Positions 1 to 10,285 of a DNA stretch of 64,000 nucleotides are shown piece by piece. The notes beneath the pieces were generated by a model. It made no database searches. It saw nothing but the letters and a program-made list of their open reading frames with translations, and had not been told where the DNA came from. Origin of the DNA: Elmis aenea (lineage: Eukaryota > Arthropoda > Insecta > Coleoptera > Elmidae); NCBI GenBank assembly GCA_947652605.1, contig CANTFG010000073.1, positions 62,001 through 126,000 of the forward strand. The letters run 5' to 3'. Position 1 is the stretch's first letter; each line of letters opens with the position of its first letter. The position numbers were made by a program, and so were the translations under genes.

Positions 1-165
1 TTGACAACCACTACTTTCATATACCACAGGAGCTTGCTCCAGCATAAGGTAGCCAATTGCTTCGTCATATAATTAGTGACGCCAATACTACTGACTTACG
101 TTCTGGCAGGGTGTGGAACTCGGTAGTGCAGTTTCCACGCTGCATCTGTTGAGACAGCCCTTAGC

Positions 166-200
166 TCGGGGATTCGTCTTGTCGCGAGGCGAGACCCCGA
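166..200 (+). other. 14-position stem-loop in module A, copy 1
   Basis: The arms tcggggattcgtct (166-179) and aggcgagaccccga (187-200) enclose a 7-base loop. Read as RNA on this strand, 13 of 14 positions pair, two of them as G-U, with one A-A mismatch. On the complementary strand the two wobble positions become A-C mismatches. The same 35 bases recur identically at 578-612, 9727-9761, and inverted at 16468-16502, 36993-37027 and 51749-51783. Confidence 0.7.
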
Positions 201-520
201 TACCTTAAGTAACCTCCGGGTTAACAGCCTTCGGGCTTGATATACCTTTACATACCACAGGAGTTCAGCTCCTATACACTCCGTCGCTTTAGCGACGCCA
301 ATATATAATACCTGCGGGTAATTTATTGTCTGAGTATTAGGCACTGTGCGTTGCTCTAAAAACAACCTTAGGGTTAATCAGCCTTCGGGCTTCAATTTCA
401 GCCTCCGGGCTTGACAACCACTACTTTCATATACCACAGGAGCTTGCTCCAGCATAAGGTAGCCAATTGCTTCGTCATATAATTAGTGACGCCAATACTA
501 CTGACTTACGTTCTGGCAGG

Positions 521-550
521 GTGTGGAACTCGGTAGTGCAGTTTCCACGC
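521..550 (+). other. Bulged 10-bp stem-loop in module A, copy 2
   Basis: gtgtggaact (521-530) pairs with agtttccacgc (540-550) around a 9-base loop. One T is bulged and one pair is G-T. This hairpin lies about 30 bases upstream of the larger 578-612 stem and is present in every module A copy, so the two form a conserved pair of structures in the centre of the module. Existence of the inverted repeat is seen directly; folding as RNA is inferred. Confidence 0.6.
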
Positions 551-577
551 TGCATCTGTTGAGACACAGCCCTTAGC

Positions 578-612
578 TCGGGGATTCGTCTTGTCGCGAG
601 GCGAGACCCCGA
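578..612 (+). other. 14-position stem-loop in module A, copy 2
   Basis: This is the second copy of the stem-loop at 166-200, with no base changes. Because all copies are identical there is no covariation to test. The argument for RNA rests on the G-U pairs (585-605 and 589-601), which only work on this strand. Confidence 0.7.
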
Positions 613-874
613 TACCTTAAGTAACCTCCGGGTTAACAGCCTTCGGGCATAAATTTCAGCCTTCGGGCTTGATATACCTTTACATACCACAGGAGTTCAG
701 CTCCTATACACTCCGTCGCTTTAGTGACGCCAAAATATAATACCTGCGGGTAAATTATTGTCTTGAGTATTAGGCACTGTGCACTGCTCTAAAAACAACC
801 TTAGGGTTAATCAGCCTTCGGGCTTCAATTTCAGCCTCCGGGTTTGACAACCACTACTTTCATATACCACAGGA

Positions 875-1481
875 CGGTCAAAGGTACAAGCACATTCTCG
901 GTCGCAATGACGGGCAAAAATACTAACACATTCTCCGTTGCAATGACGGTCGAGTGCAGACACAAGAATCTCCGTTGCAATAACGTTAAAAATGCAGACC
1001 AATTCTCCGTTGCAATGACGGTCAAAGGTACAGGCACATTCTCGGTCGCAATGACGGGCAAAAGTACAAACACATTCTCCGTTGCAATGACGGTCGAATG
1101 CAGACACAAGAATCTCCGTTGCAATACTTGTAAACGTGCAGGCCCATTCTCCGTTGCATTGACGGTTAAAGGTACAGCCACATTCTCCGTTGCTATGACG
1201 GGCAAAATTAGACACATTCTCCGTTGCAATGACGGTCGAGTGCAAGCACATGAATCTCCGTTGCAATGACGGTAAAAGTACGGAAGTCGCTCGGGCTTCA
1301 TCATCCGAATAAATGTTTTTGCGGTTCGCAGTCGGATCCAACGATCGCGTATCCCTCGGGCCGATCACGACGATTCGCCGGTAGGGCAAAAATACTAACA
1401 CATTCTCCGTTGCAATGACGGTCGAGTGCAGACACAAGAATCTCCGTTGCAATAACGTTAAAAATGCAGAATGTGCCTGTA
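875..1481 (-). repeat. min36 minisatellite, long form (L0)
   Basis: Variants of a ~36-bp unit run head to tail. Each carries a form of ccgttgcaatgacgg, which is itself a short inverted repeat (ccgt...acgg around tgcaatg). Subtypes differ in the linker (gtcaaaggtacaggcaca, gggcaaaaatactaacaca, gtcgagtgcagacacaag). Because 36 is divisible by three, several frames stay open with a 12-residue period, but no frame looks selected. The array is interrupted at 1287-1384 by a sat322 fragment. A ~90-bp stretch beginning gggcaaaaatac occurs twice, at 912 and 1384. Confidence 0.85.
1287..1384 (-). repeat. sat322 fragment embedded in min36
   Basis: About 98 bp match sat322 (the stretch with gatccaacgatcgcgtatcc and ending ccggtag) and sit inside the minisatellite, rejoining it at cggtag/ggcaaaa. 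Equivalent insertions are at 15695-15796, 36220-36320 and 50976-51076. This shared block gives sat322 and min36 local homology, and it appears to have been used for recombination in unit R2. Confidence 0.8.
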
Positions 1482-1545
1482 CCGAGGGTCCAAGAGTCCG
1501 AGAGTCCGAGAGTCCGAGGGTCCGAGGGTCCGAGGGTCCGAGGGT
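1482..1545 (-). repeat. 9-bp array (L0), about 7 units
   Basis: Units are gagggtccg and gagagtccg, with one variant gtccaagag at the min36 end. It abuts sat160 at gagggta/gttttaag. The same seven-unit version with the same internal variants occurs in all four right-hand units. Confidence 0.9.
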
Positions 1546-4500
1546 AGTTTTAAGAAAATCGATTTTTTTGTCGAAAAAAGTGCAAAGACTATAGCCTTTG
1601 TACTTTTCCCATTTTTCGCGAAAAATTAAAAGTCGTATTTAGGGGCTAATAATCCTTAAATTGCTCATAACTAACGTGTTTAAGAAGTTTGAAGCCATTT
1701 GCTATAGTTTTAAAAAAATCGATTTTTTTGTCGAAAAAAGTGCAAAGACTATAGCCTTTGTACTTTTCCCATTTTTCACGAAAAATTAAAAATCGTATTT
1801 AGGGGCTAATAATCCTTAATTCGCTCATAACTAACTTGTATAAGAAGTTTAAAGCCATTTGCTGTAGTTTTAAGAAAATCGATTTTTTTGTCGAAAAAAG
1901 TGCAAAGACTATATATAGCCTTTGTACTTTTCCCATTTTTCGCGAAAAATTAAAAATCGTATTTAGGGGCTAATAATCCTTAACTTGCTCGTAACTAACG
2001 TGTTTAAGAAGTTTGAAGCCATTTGCTATAGTTTTAAAAAAATCGATTTTTTTGTCGAAAAAAGTGCAAAGACTATAGCCTTTGTACTTTTCCCATTTTT
2101 CACGAAAAATTAAAAATCGTATTTAGGGGCTAATAATCCTTAATTCGCTCATAACTAATGTGTATAAGAAGTTTGAAGCCATTTGCTGTAGTTTTAAGAA
2201 AATCGATTTTTTTGTCGAAAAAAGTGCAAAGACTATATATAGCCTTTGTACTTTTCCCATTTTTCGCGAAAAATTAAAAATCGTATTTAGGGGCTAATAA
2301 TCCTTAATTCGCTCATAACTAATGTGTATAAGAAGTTTGAAGCCATTTGCTGTAGTTTTAAGAAAATCGATTTTTTTGTCGAAAAAAGTGCAAAGACTAT
2401 ATATAGCCTTTGTACTTTTCCCATTTTTCGCGAAAAATTAAAAATCGTATTTAGGGGCTAATAATCCTTAACTTGCTCGTAACTAACGTGTTTAAGAAGT
2501 TTGAAGCCATTTGCTATAGTTTTAAGAAAATCGATTTTTTTGTCGAAAAAAGTGCAGACTATAGCCTTTGTACTTTTCCCATTTTTCGCGAAAAATTAAA
2601 AATCGTATTTAGGGGCTAATAATCCTTAACTTGCTCGTAACTAACGTGTTTAAGAAGTTTGAAGCCATTTGCTATAGTTTTAAAAAAATCGATTTTTTTG
2701 TCGAAAAAAGTGCAAAGACTATATAGCCTTTGTACTTTTCCCATTTTTCGCGAAAAATTAAAAATCGTATTTAGGGGCTAATAATCCCTTATTCGCTCAT
2801 AACTAACTTGTATAAGAAGTTTAAAGCCATTTGCTGTAGTTTTAAGAAAATCGATTTTTTTGTCGAAAAAAGTGCAAAGACTATAGCCTTTGTACTTTTC
2901 CCATTTTTCGCGAAAAATTAAAAATCGTATTTAGGGGCTAATAATCCTTAACTTGCTCGTAACTAACGTGTTTAAGAAGTTTGAAGCCATTTGCTATAGT
3001 TTTAAAAAAATCGATTTTTTTGTCGAAAAAAGTGCAAAGACTATATAGCCTTTGTACTTTTCCCATTTTTCACGAAAAATTAAAAATCGTATTTAGGGGC
3101 TAATAATCCTTAATTCGCTCATAACTAATGTGTATAAGAAGTTTGAAGCCATTTGCTGTAGTTTTAAGAAAATCGATTTTTTTGTCGAAAAAAGTGCAGA
3201 CTATAGCCTTTGTACTTTTCCCATTTTTCGCGAAAAATTAAAAATCGTATTTAGGGGCTAATAATCCTTAACTTGCTCGTAACTAACGTGTATAAAAAGT
3301 TTGAAGCCATTTGCTGTAGTTTTAAGAAAATCGATTTTTTTGTCGAAAAAAGTGCAAAGACTATAGCCTTTGTACTTTTCCCATTTTTCGCGAAAAATTA
3401 AAAATCGTATTTAGGGGCTAATAATCCTTAATTCGCTCATAACTAACTTGTATAAGAAGTTTGAAGCCATTTGCTGTAGTTTTAAGAAAATCGATTTTTT
3501 TGTCGAAAAAAGTGCAAAGACTATAACCTTTGTACTTTTCCCATTTTTCGCGAAAAATTAAAAATCGTATTTAGGGGCTAATAATCCTTAATTCGCTCAT
3601 AACTAACTTGTATAAGAAGTTTAAAGCCATTTGCTGTAGTTTTAAGAAAATCGATTTTTTTGTCGAAAAAAGTGCAAAGACTATAGCCTTTGTACTTTTC
3701 CCATTTTTCGCGAAAAATTAAAAATCGTATTTAGGGGCTAATAATCCTTAACTTGCTCGTAACTAACGTGTTTAAGAAGTTTGAAGCCATTTGCTATAGT
3801 TTTAAAAAAATCGATTTTTTTGTCGAAAAAAGTGCAAAGACTATATAGCCTTTGTACTTTTCCCATTTTTCACGAAAAATTAAAAATCGTATTTAGGGGC
3901 TAATAATCCTTAATTCGCTCATAACTAATGTGTATAAGAAGTTTGAAGCCATTTGCTGTAGTTTTAAGAAAATCGATTTTTTTGTCGAAAAAAGTGCAGA
4001 CTATAGCCTTTGTACTTTTCCCATTTTTCGCGAAAAATTAAAAATCGTATTTAGGGGCTAATAATCCTTAACTTGCTCGTAACTAACGTGTATAAGAAGT
4101 TTGAAGCCATTTGCTGTAGTTTTAAGAAAATCGATTTTTTTGTCGAAAAAAGTGCAAAGACTATAGCCTTTGTACTTTTCCCATTTTTCGCGAAAAATTA
4201 AAAATCGTATTTAGGGGCTAATAATCCTTAATTCGCTCATAACTAACTTGTATAAGAAGTTTGAAGCCATTTGCTGTAGTTTTAAGAAAATCGATTTTTT
4301 TGTCGAAAAAAGTGCAAAGACTATAACCTTTGTACTTTTCCCATTTTTCGCGAAAAATTAAAAATCGTATTTAGGGGCTAATAATCCTTAATTCGCTCAT
4401 AACTAACTTGTATAAGAAGTTTAAAGCCATTTGCTGTAGTTTTAAGAAAATCGATTTTTTTGTCGAAAAAAGTGCAAAGACTATAGCCTTTGTACTTTTC

Positions 4501-4919
4501 CCATTTTTCGCGAAAAATTAAAAATCGTATTTAGGGGCTAATAATCCTTAACTTGCTCGTAACTAACGTGTTTAAGAAGTTTGAAGCCATTTGCTATAGT
4601 TTTAAAAAAATCGATTTTTTTGTCGAAAAAAGTGCAAAGACTATAGCCTTTGTACTTTTCCCATTTTTCACGAAAAATTAAAAATCGTATTTAGGGGCTA
4701 ATAATCCTTAATTCGCTCATAACTAACGTGTATAAGAAGTTTGAAGCCATTTGCTGTAGTTTTAAGAAAATCAATTTTTTTGTCGATAAAAGTGCAAAGA
4801 CTATAGCCTTTGTACTTTTCCCATTTTTCACGAAAAATTAAAATTCGTATTTAGGGGCTAATAATCCTTAAATCGCTCATAACTAATGTGTATACGAAGT
4901 TTGAAGCCATTTGCTGTAG
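1546..4919 (+). repeat. sat160 AT-rich satellite array (L1 unit)
   Basis: There are about 21 monomers of roughly 156-164 bp. Each monomer contains three dyads: aaaatcgatttt (extended to A7-TCGA-T7 in one monomer class); a 32-bp imperfect palindrome centred on ctatag (for example 3668-3699, 14 of 16 positions paired); and the perfect 16-mer atttttcgcgaaaaat (for example 3543-3558). Monomers alternate between types marked by cgcg or cacg, ctgtag or ctatag, and ctcataac or ctcgtaac. An 800-bp (five-monomer) higher-order period is visible from the rare ctataacc variant at 3521 and 4321. The last monomer breaks into the GA array at ctgtag/aaggag. Confidence 0.95.
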
Positions 4920-5960
4920 AAGGAGATGAAGAAGAAGGTCGAGATGAAGGAGGAGATGAAGGAGAAGAAGAAGGAAAAGACGAAGGAGGAGATGAAGGAG
5001 ATGAAGGAGGAGATGAAGGAGGAGATGAAGGAGGAGATGAAGGAGTAGATGAAGAAGGAGATGAAGGAGAAGATGAAGGAGGAGATGAAGGAGGACATGA
5101 AGGAGGAGATGAAGGAGGAGATGAAGAAAGAAATGAAGGAGGAGATGAAGGAGGAGATGAAGGAGGAGATGAAGGAGGAGATGAAAGAGGAGATGAAGGA
5201 GGAGATGAAGGAGGAGATGAAGCAGGAGATAAAGCAGGAGATGAAGCAGGAGATAAAGCAGGAGAAGAAGCAGGAGATGAAGGAGGAGATGAACGAAGAG
5301 ATAAAGGAGGAGATGAAGGAGGAGATGAAGGAGGAGATGAAGGAGAAGATGAAGGAGGAGATGAAGGAGGAGATGAAGGAGGAGATGAAGAAGGAGATGG
5401 AGGAGATGAAGGAGGAGATGGAGATGAAGGAGGAGATGAAGGGAGAGATGAAGGAGGAGATGAAGGAGGAGATGAAGGAGGAGATGAAGGAGGAGATGAA
5501 GGAGGAAATGAAAAAGGAGATGAAGTAGGAGATGAAGGAGGAGATGAAGGAGGAGATGAAGGAGGAGATGAAGTAGGAGATGAAGGAGGAGGTGAAGGAG
5601 GAGATGAAGTAGATGAAGGAGGATATGAAGGAGCAGATGAAGGAGCAGATGAAGGAGCAGATGAAGGAGCAGATGAAGGAGGAGATGAAGGAGGAGATGA
5701 AGGAGGAGATGATGGAGGAGATGAAGGAGGAGATGAAGAAGGAGATGAAGGAGGAGATGAAGGAGGAGATGAAGGAGGAGATGAAGGAGGAGATGAAGGA
5801 GGAGATGAAGGAGGAGATGAAGTAGATGAAGGAGGATATGAAGGAGCAGATGAAGGAGCAGATGAAGGAGCAGATGAAGGAGCAGATGAAGGAGGAGATG
5901 AAGGAGGAGATGAAGGAGGAGATGATGGAGGAGATGAAGGAGGAGATGAAGGAGATGAAG
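4920..5960 (+). repeat. 12-bp GA-rich array (CT array in inverted orientation), short allele
   Basis: The unit is ggaggagatgaa with base-substitution and 3- or 6-bp length variants. At 1.04 kb it is four to five times shorter than the four right-hand copies, but has the same two junctions (ctgtag on the sat160 side, ggtaatcaac on the sat322 side). A 213-bp block starting agtagatgaaggagga is duplicated at 5608 and 5821, each with four consecutive ggagcagatgaa units. The + strand is about 11/12 purine. Open frames reading GGDE, KEEM or, on the other strand, LLHL are consequences of the 12-bp period. Confidence 0.95.
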
Positions 5961-8900
5961 GTAATCAACCACGGCCGTCCGAAAAAGTTCCTTTAAAATA
6001 CCGAGGTCGCTCGGGCGTCATCATCCGAATAAATGTTTTTGCGGTTCGCAGTCGGATCCAACGATCGCGTATCCCTCGGGCCGATCACGACGAATCGCCG
6101 GTAGGTGCGGACACATGAATACCACAACGTCTCGGCGACCCGGCGATAAAAACATCTCGGTCTACAAAAATATTCATAACTCCGTTAATTGCGGTGAGAA
6201 AATTTTTATCCGGTGTTCGACATGTAGCTAAAAGAATAGCGCATCCGACTACGTCTAAGAAGCAAAATTTGAGAACTCTTTGGTAATCATCCACGGCCGT
6301 CCGAAAAAGTTCCTTTAAAATACCGAGGTCGCTCGGGCGTCATCATCCGAATAAATGTTTTTGCGGTTTGCAGTCGGATCCAACGATCGCGTATCCCTCG
6401 GGCCGATCACGACGGATTGCCGGTAGGTGCGGACACATGAATACCACTAACACATTCTCCGTTGCAATGACGGTCGAGTGCAAGCACATGAATCTCCGTT
6501 GCAATGACGGTAAAAGTACGGAAGTCGCTCGGGCTTCATCATCCGAATAAATGTTTTTGCGGTTCGCAGTCGGATCCAACGATCGCGTATCCCTCGGGCC
6601 GATCACGACGAATCGCCGGTAGGTGCGGACACATGAATACCACAACGTCTCGGCGACCCGGCGATAAAAACATCTCGGTCTACAAAAATATTCATAACTC
6701 CGTTAATTGCGGTGAGAAAATTTTTATCCGGTGTTCGACATGTAGCTAAAAGAATAGCGCATCCGACTACGTCTAAGAAGCAAAATTTGAGAACTCTTTG
6801 GTAATCATCCACGGCCGTCCGAAAAAGTTCCTTTAAAATACCGAGGTCGCTCGGGCGTCATCATCCGAATAAATGTTTTTGCGGTTCGCAGTCGGATCCA
6901 ACGATCGCGTATCCCTCGGGCCGATCACGACGAATCGCCGGTAGGTGCGGACACATGAATACCACAACGTCTCGGCGACCCGGCGATAAAAACATCTCGG
7001 TCTACAAAAATATTCATAACTCCGTTAATTGCGGTGAGAAAATTTTTATCCGGTGTTCGACATGTAGCTAAAAGAATAGCGCATCCGACTACGTCTAAGA
7101 AGCAAAATTTGAGAACTCTTTGGTAATCATCCACGGCCGTCCGAAAAAGTTCCTTTAAAATACCGAGGTCGCTCGGGCGTCATCATCCGAATAAATGTTT
7201 TTGCGGTTTGCAGTCGGATCCAACGATCGCGTATCCCTCGGGCCGATCACGACGGATTGCCGGTAGGTGCGGACACATGAATACCACTAACACATTCTCC
7301 GTTGCAATGACGGTCGAGTGCAAGCACATGAATCTCCGTTGCAATGACGGTAAAAGTACGGAAGTCGCTCGGGCTTCAACATCCGAATAAATGTTTTTGC
7401 GGTTCGCAGTCGGATCCAAAGATCGCGTATCCCTTGGGCCGATCACGACGAATCGCCGGTAGGTGCGGACACATGAATACCACAACGTCTCGGCGACCCG
7501 GCGATAAAAACATCTCGGTCTACAAAAATATTCATAACTCCGTTAATTGCGGTGAGAAAATTTTTATCCGGTGTTCGACATGTAGCTAAAAGAATAGCGC
7601 ATCCGACTACGTCTAAGAAGCAAAATTTGAGAACTTTTTGGTAATCATCCACGGCCGTCCGAAAAAGTTCCTTTAAAATACCGAGGTCGCTCGGGCGTCA
7701 TCATCCGAATAAATGTTTTTGCGGTTCGCAGTCGGATCCAACGATCGCGTATCCCTCGGGCCGATCACGACGGATTGCCGGTAGGTGCGGACACATGAAT
7801 ACCACTAACACATTCTCCGTTGCAATGACGGTCGAGTGCAAGCACATGAATCTCCGTTGCAATGACGGTAAAAGTACGGAAGTCGCTCGGGCTTCAACAT
7901 CCGAATAAATGTTTTTGCGGTTCGCAGTCGGATCCAAAGATCGCGTATCCCTCGGGCCGATCACGACGAATCGCCGGTAGGTGCGGACACATGAATACCA
8001 CAACGTCTCGGCGACCCGGCGATAAAAACATCTCGGTCTACAAAAATATTCATAACTCCGTTAATTGCGGTGAGAAAATTTTTATCCGGTGTTCGACATG
8101 TAGCTAAAAGAATAGCGCATCCGACTACGTCTAAGAAGCAAAATTTGAGAACTTTTTGGTAATCATCCACGGCCGTCCGAAAAAGTTCCTTTAAAATACC
8201 GAGGTCGCTCGGGCGTCATCATCCGAATAAATGTTTTTGCGGTTCGCAGTCGGATCCAACGATCGCGTATCCCTCGGGCCGATCACGACGAATCGCCGGT
8301 AGGTGCGGACACATGAATACCACAACGTCTCGGCGACCCGGCGATAAAAACATCTCGGTCTACAAAAATATTCATAACTCCGTTAATTGCGGTGAGAAAA
8401 TTTTTATCCGGTGTTCGACATGTAGCTAAAAGAATAGCGCATCCGACTACGTCTAAGAAGCAAAATTTGAGAACTCTTTGGTAATCATCCACGGCCGTCC
8501 GAAAAAGTTCCTTTAAAATACCGAGGTCGCTCGGGCGTCATCATCCGAATAAATGTTTTTGCGGTTCGCAGTCGGATCCAACGATCGCGTATCCCTCGGG
8601 GCGATCACGACGAATCGCCGGTAGGTGCGGACACATGAATACCACAACGTCTCGGCGACCCGGCGATAAAAACATCTCGGTCTACAAAAATATTCATAAC
8701 TCCGTTAATTGCGGTGAGAAAATTTTTATCCGGTGTTCGACATGTAGCTAAAAGAATAGCGCATCCGACTACGTCTAAGAAGCAAAATTTGAGAACTCTT
8801 TGGTAATCATCCACGGCCGTCCGAAAAAGTTCCTTTAAAATACCGAGGTCGCTCGGGCGTCATCATCCGAATAAATGTTTTTGCGGTTTGCAGTCGGATC

Positions 8901-9130
8901 CAACGATCGCGTATCCCTCGGGCCGATCACGACGGATTGCCGGTAGGTGCGGACACATGAATACCACTAACACATTCTCCGTTGCAATGACGGTCGAGTG
9001 CAAGCACATGAATCTCCGTTGCAATGACGGTAAAAGTACGGAAGTCGCTCGGGCTTCATCATCCGAATAAATGTTTTTGCGGTTCGCAGTCGGATCCAAC
9101 GATCGCGTATCCCTCGGGCCGATCACGACG
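5961..9130 (-). repeat. sat322 array (L1 unit), inverted
   Basis: Units can be counted from the landmark gtaatcatccacggccgt. Spacings between successive landmarks in this array are 518, 322, 518, 518, 322 and 322 bp, followed by a last 518-type unit that runs into div354. The 518-bp form is the 322-bp form plus 196 bp, which consists of a second copy of the gatccaacgatcgcgtatcc block joined to two min36 units. Copies are nearly identical; variants such as ctctttgg/ctttttgg and ccctcggg/cccttggg mark subfamilies. Each unit carries a 69-codon frame on the minus strand that opens only with GTG, and I do not consider it a gene. Confidence 0.92.
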
Positions 9131-9484
9131 GTTCGGCGGTAGATGCAGACACATGAACACCTCACCGCGGCGACCCGGCGAAAAATTCGTTCGTCGTCCG
9201 CGGACGACTGAGCGCATGTTAGGCCGTAAAGTTGTCTATAGTACCGCGGTACCTGGAGCGACCGTCTCCGTTTCGATTACGGATTTTTCCCGCGTCACAG
9301 CGGAATAAGTGCGTGTTTCGCATATTGCGAGGCGACGAAAATTCCCGATCGTTCGGCGGAGTCCAGTCTCTCCTTGGCGTATCCGAAAGCATACGACAAT
9401 TTTTGTTAACACCACAACGTGCCCGCGGCTGTCCGCCAAGTTTCGACTTGACGGCCCCCAAAATGCGGGCTACATCATCCGAAT
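9131..9484 (-). repeat. div354 segment (L1), inverted
   Basis: This GC-richer segment lies between sat322 and module A. Its edges resemble sat322 (cgacccggcg near 9171-9180; catcatccgaata at the other end), but its middle does not align by eye, so it may be a diverged sat322 monomer or a captured unique sequence. It contains two perfect CCGCGG-centred palindromes, gtcgtccgcggacgac at 9193-9208 and gtaccgcggtac at 9241-9252. Overlapping frames of 67-94 codons exist on both strands, and none is recognisable. Confidence 0.75.
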
Positions 9485-10023
9485 ATTAGGCACTGTGCGT
9501 TGCTCTAAAAACAACCTTAGGGTTAATCAGCCTTCGGGCTTCAGTTTCAGCCTCCGGGCTTGACAACCACTACTTTCATATACCACAGGAGCTTGCTCCA
9601 GCATAAGGTAGCCAATTGCTTCGTCATATAATTAGTGACGCCAATACTACTGACTTACGTTCTGGCAGGGTGTGGAACTCGGTAGTGCAGTTTCCACGCT
9701 GCATCTGTTGAGACACAGCCCTTAGCTCGGGGATTCGTCTTGTCGCGAGGCGAGACCCCGATACCTTAAGTAACCTCCGGGTTAACAGCCTTCGGGCATA
9801 AATTTCAGCCTTCGGGCTTGATATACCTTTACATACCACAGGAGTTCAGCTCCTATACACTCCGTCGCTTTAGTGACGCCAAAATATAATACCTGCGGGT
9901 AAATTATTGTCTTGAGTATTAGGCACTGTGCACTGCTCTAAAAACAACCTTAGGGTTAATCAGCCTTCGGGCTTCAATTTCAGCCTCCGGGTTTGACAAC
10001 CACTACTTTCATATACCACAGGA
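9485..10023 (+). repeat. Module A (L1), about 1.25 units
   Basis: One full unit runs from tattaggcactgtgcg to the next tattaggcactgtgca near 9918, followed by about 105 bp of a second. The order of hairpins matches the copy at 411-874, including the extra cagccttcgggcataaat block and the 35-bp stem-loop at 9727-9761. It enters directly from div354 at ccgaatattagg, and exits into min36 at ccacagga/ctgtc (L0 has cggtc). Confidence 0.88.
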
Positions 10024-10159
10024 CTGTCAAAGGTACAAGCACATTCTCGGTCGCAATGACGGGCAAAAATACTAACACATTCTCCGTTGCAATGACGGTC
10101 GAGTGCAGACACAAGAATCTCCGTTGCAATAACGTTAAAAATGCAGAATGTGCCTGTAC
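10024..10159 (-). repeat. min36, short allele (L1)
   Basis: Only about 3.5 units are left. The sequence is continuous with the long L0 form up to aataacgttaaaaatgcaga, then continues with the terminal atgtgcctgtacc. It therefore lacks a 472-bp interval, equal to the distance between the two gggcaaaaatac repeats in the long form (912 and 1384). Confidence 0.85.
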
Positions 10160-10285
10160 CGAGGGTCCGAGAGTCCGAGAGTCCGAGAGTCCGAGGGTCC
10201 GAGGGTCCGAGGGTCCGAGGGTCCGAGGGTCCGAGGGTCCGAGGGTCCGAGGGTCCGAGGGTCCGAGGGTCAGAGGGTCCGAGGG
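10160..10285 (-). repeat. 9-bp array, expanded allele (L1), about 14 units
   Basis: The same 9-bp family as at 1482-1545 is roughly doubled here by extra gagggtccg units. It has one distinctive gtcagaggg variant near 10270. This is the only expanded version in the window. Confidence 0.9.

Larger units (their letters stand above)
1..874 (+). repeat. Module A, two tandem copies (hairpin-rich)
   Basis: This is the only place in the window with two nearly complete module A copies in tandem. The window opens inside copy 1 (ttgacaacca at 1), and the same phrase recurs at 411. The marker ttaggcactgtg occurs near 336 and near 769, giving a unit of about 433 bp. Copy 1 is shorter because it lacks one ~20-bp hairpin block (cagccttcgggcataaat) present in copy 2 near 637-656, and it differs by a 2-bp indel near 154. 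Short perfect stems with four-base loops are scattered through it: aacc/ggtt at 364-375, agcc-ttcg-ggct at 380-391, agcc-tccg-ggct at 400-411, ggag-cttg-ctcc at 439-450, taacc-tccg-ggtta at 622-635, and tacc-tgcg-ggta at 741-752. AT-rich linkers separate them. The junction to min36 is at ataccacagga/cggtc near 874. The function is unknown. I recognise no coding sequence or standard RNA family. Confidence 0.85.
1546..10285 (-). repeat. HOR unit L1 (8.7 kb), inverted
   Basis: The complete inverted unit, read from right to left: 9-bp (expanded), min36 (contracted), module A, div354, sat322, CT/GA (short, 1.04 kb), sat160. Each junction is the reverse complement of the corresponding right-arm junction, so both arms descend from the same composite. 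Confidence 0.9.

Noticed and set aside
364..375. Telomere-like ttaggg / ttagg motifs in module A (aaccttagggtt) and sat160 (atttagggg)
   Set aside because: They are single occurrences per unit, never in tandem, and belong to a hairpin or to the monomer.
1..874. tRNA or other classical RNA gene in module A
   Set aside because: I could not assemble a cloverleaf with D- and T-arm signatures, and no rRNA core sequence was recognised. I also looked for a hammerhead core (ctgatga...gaaa) and did not see one.
875..1481. Possible CRISPR array (regular ~36-bp repeats)
   Set aside because: The repeats are contiguous, with no unique spacers, and all parts recur as subtypes. There are no cas genes, and the setting is eukaryotic satellite.
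1546..4919. CENP-B-box-like motif in the satellites
   Set aside because: I looked for the pattern TTCG-N4-A-N2-CGGG in sat160, sat322 and div354 and found no match by eye.
9131..9484. A small gene in div354 (frames of 67-94 codons on both strands)
   Set aside because: Several overlapping frames of similar length exist on both strands, none has recognisable similarity, and the region merges into sat322 at both edges.
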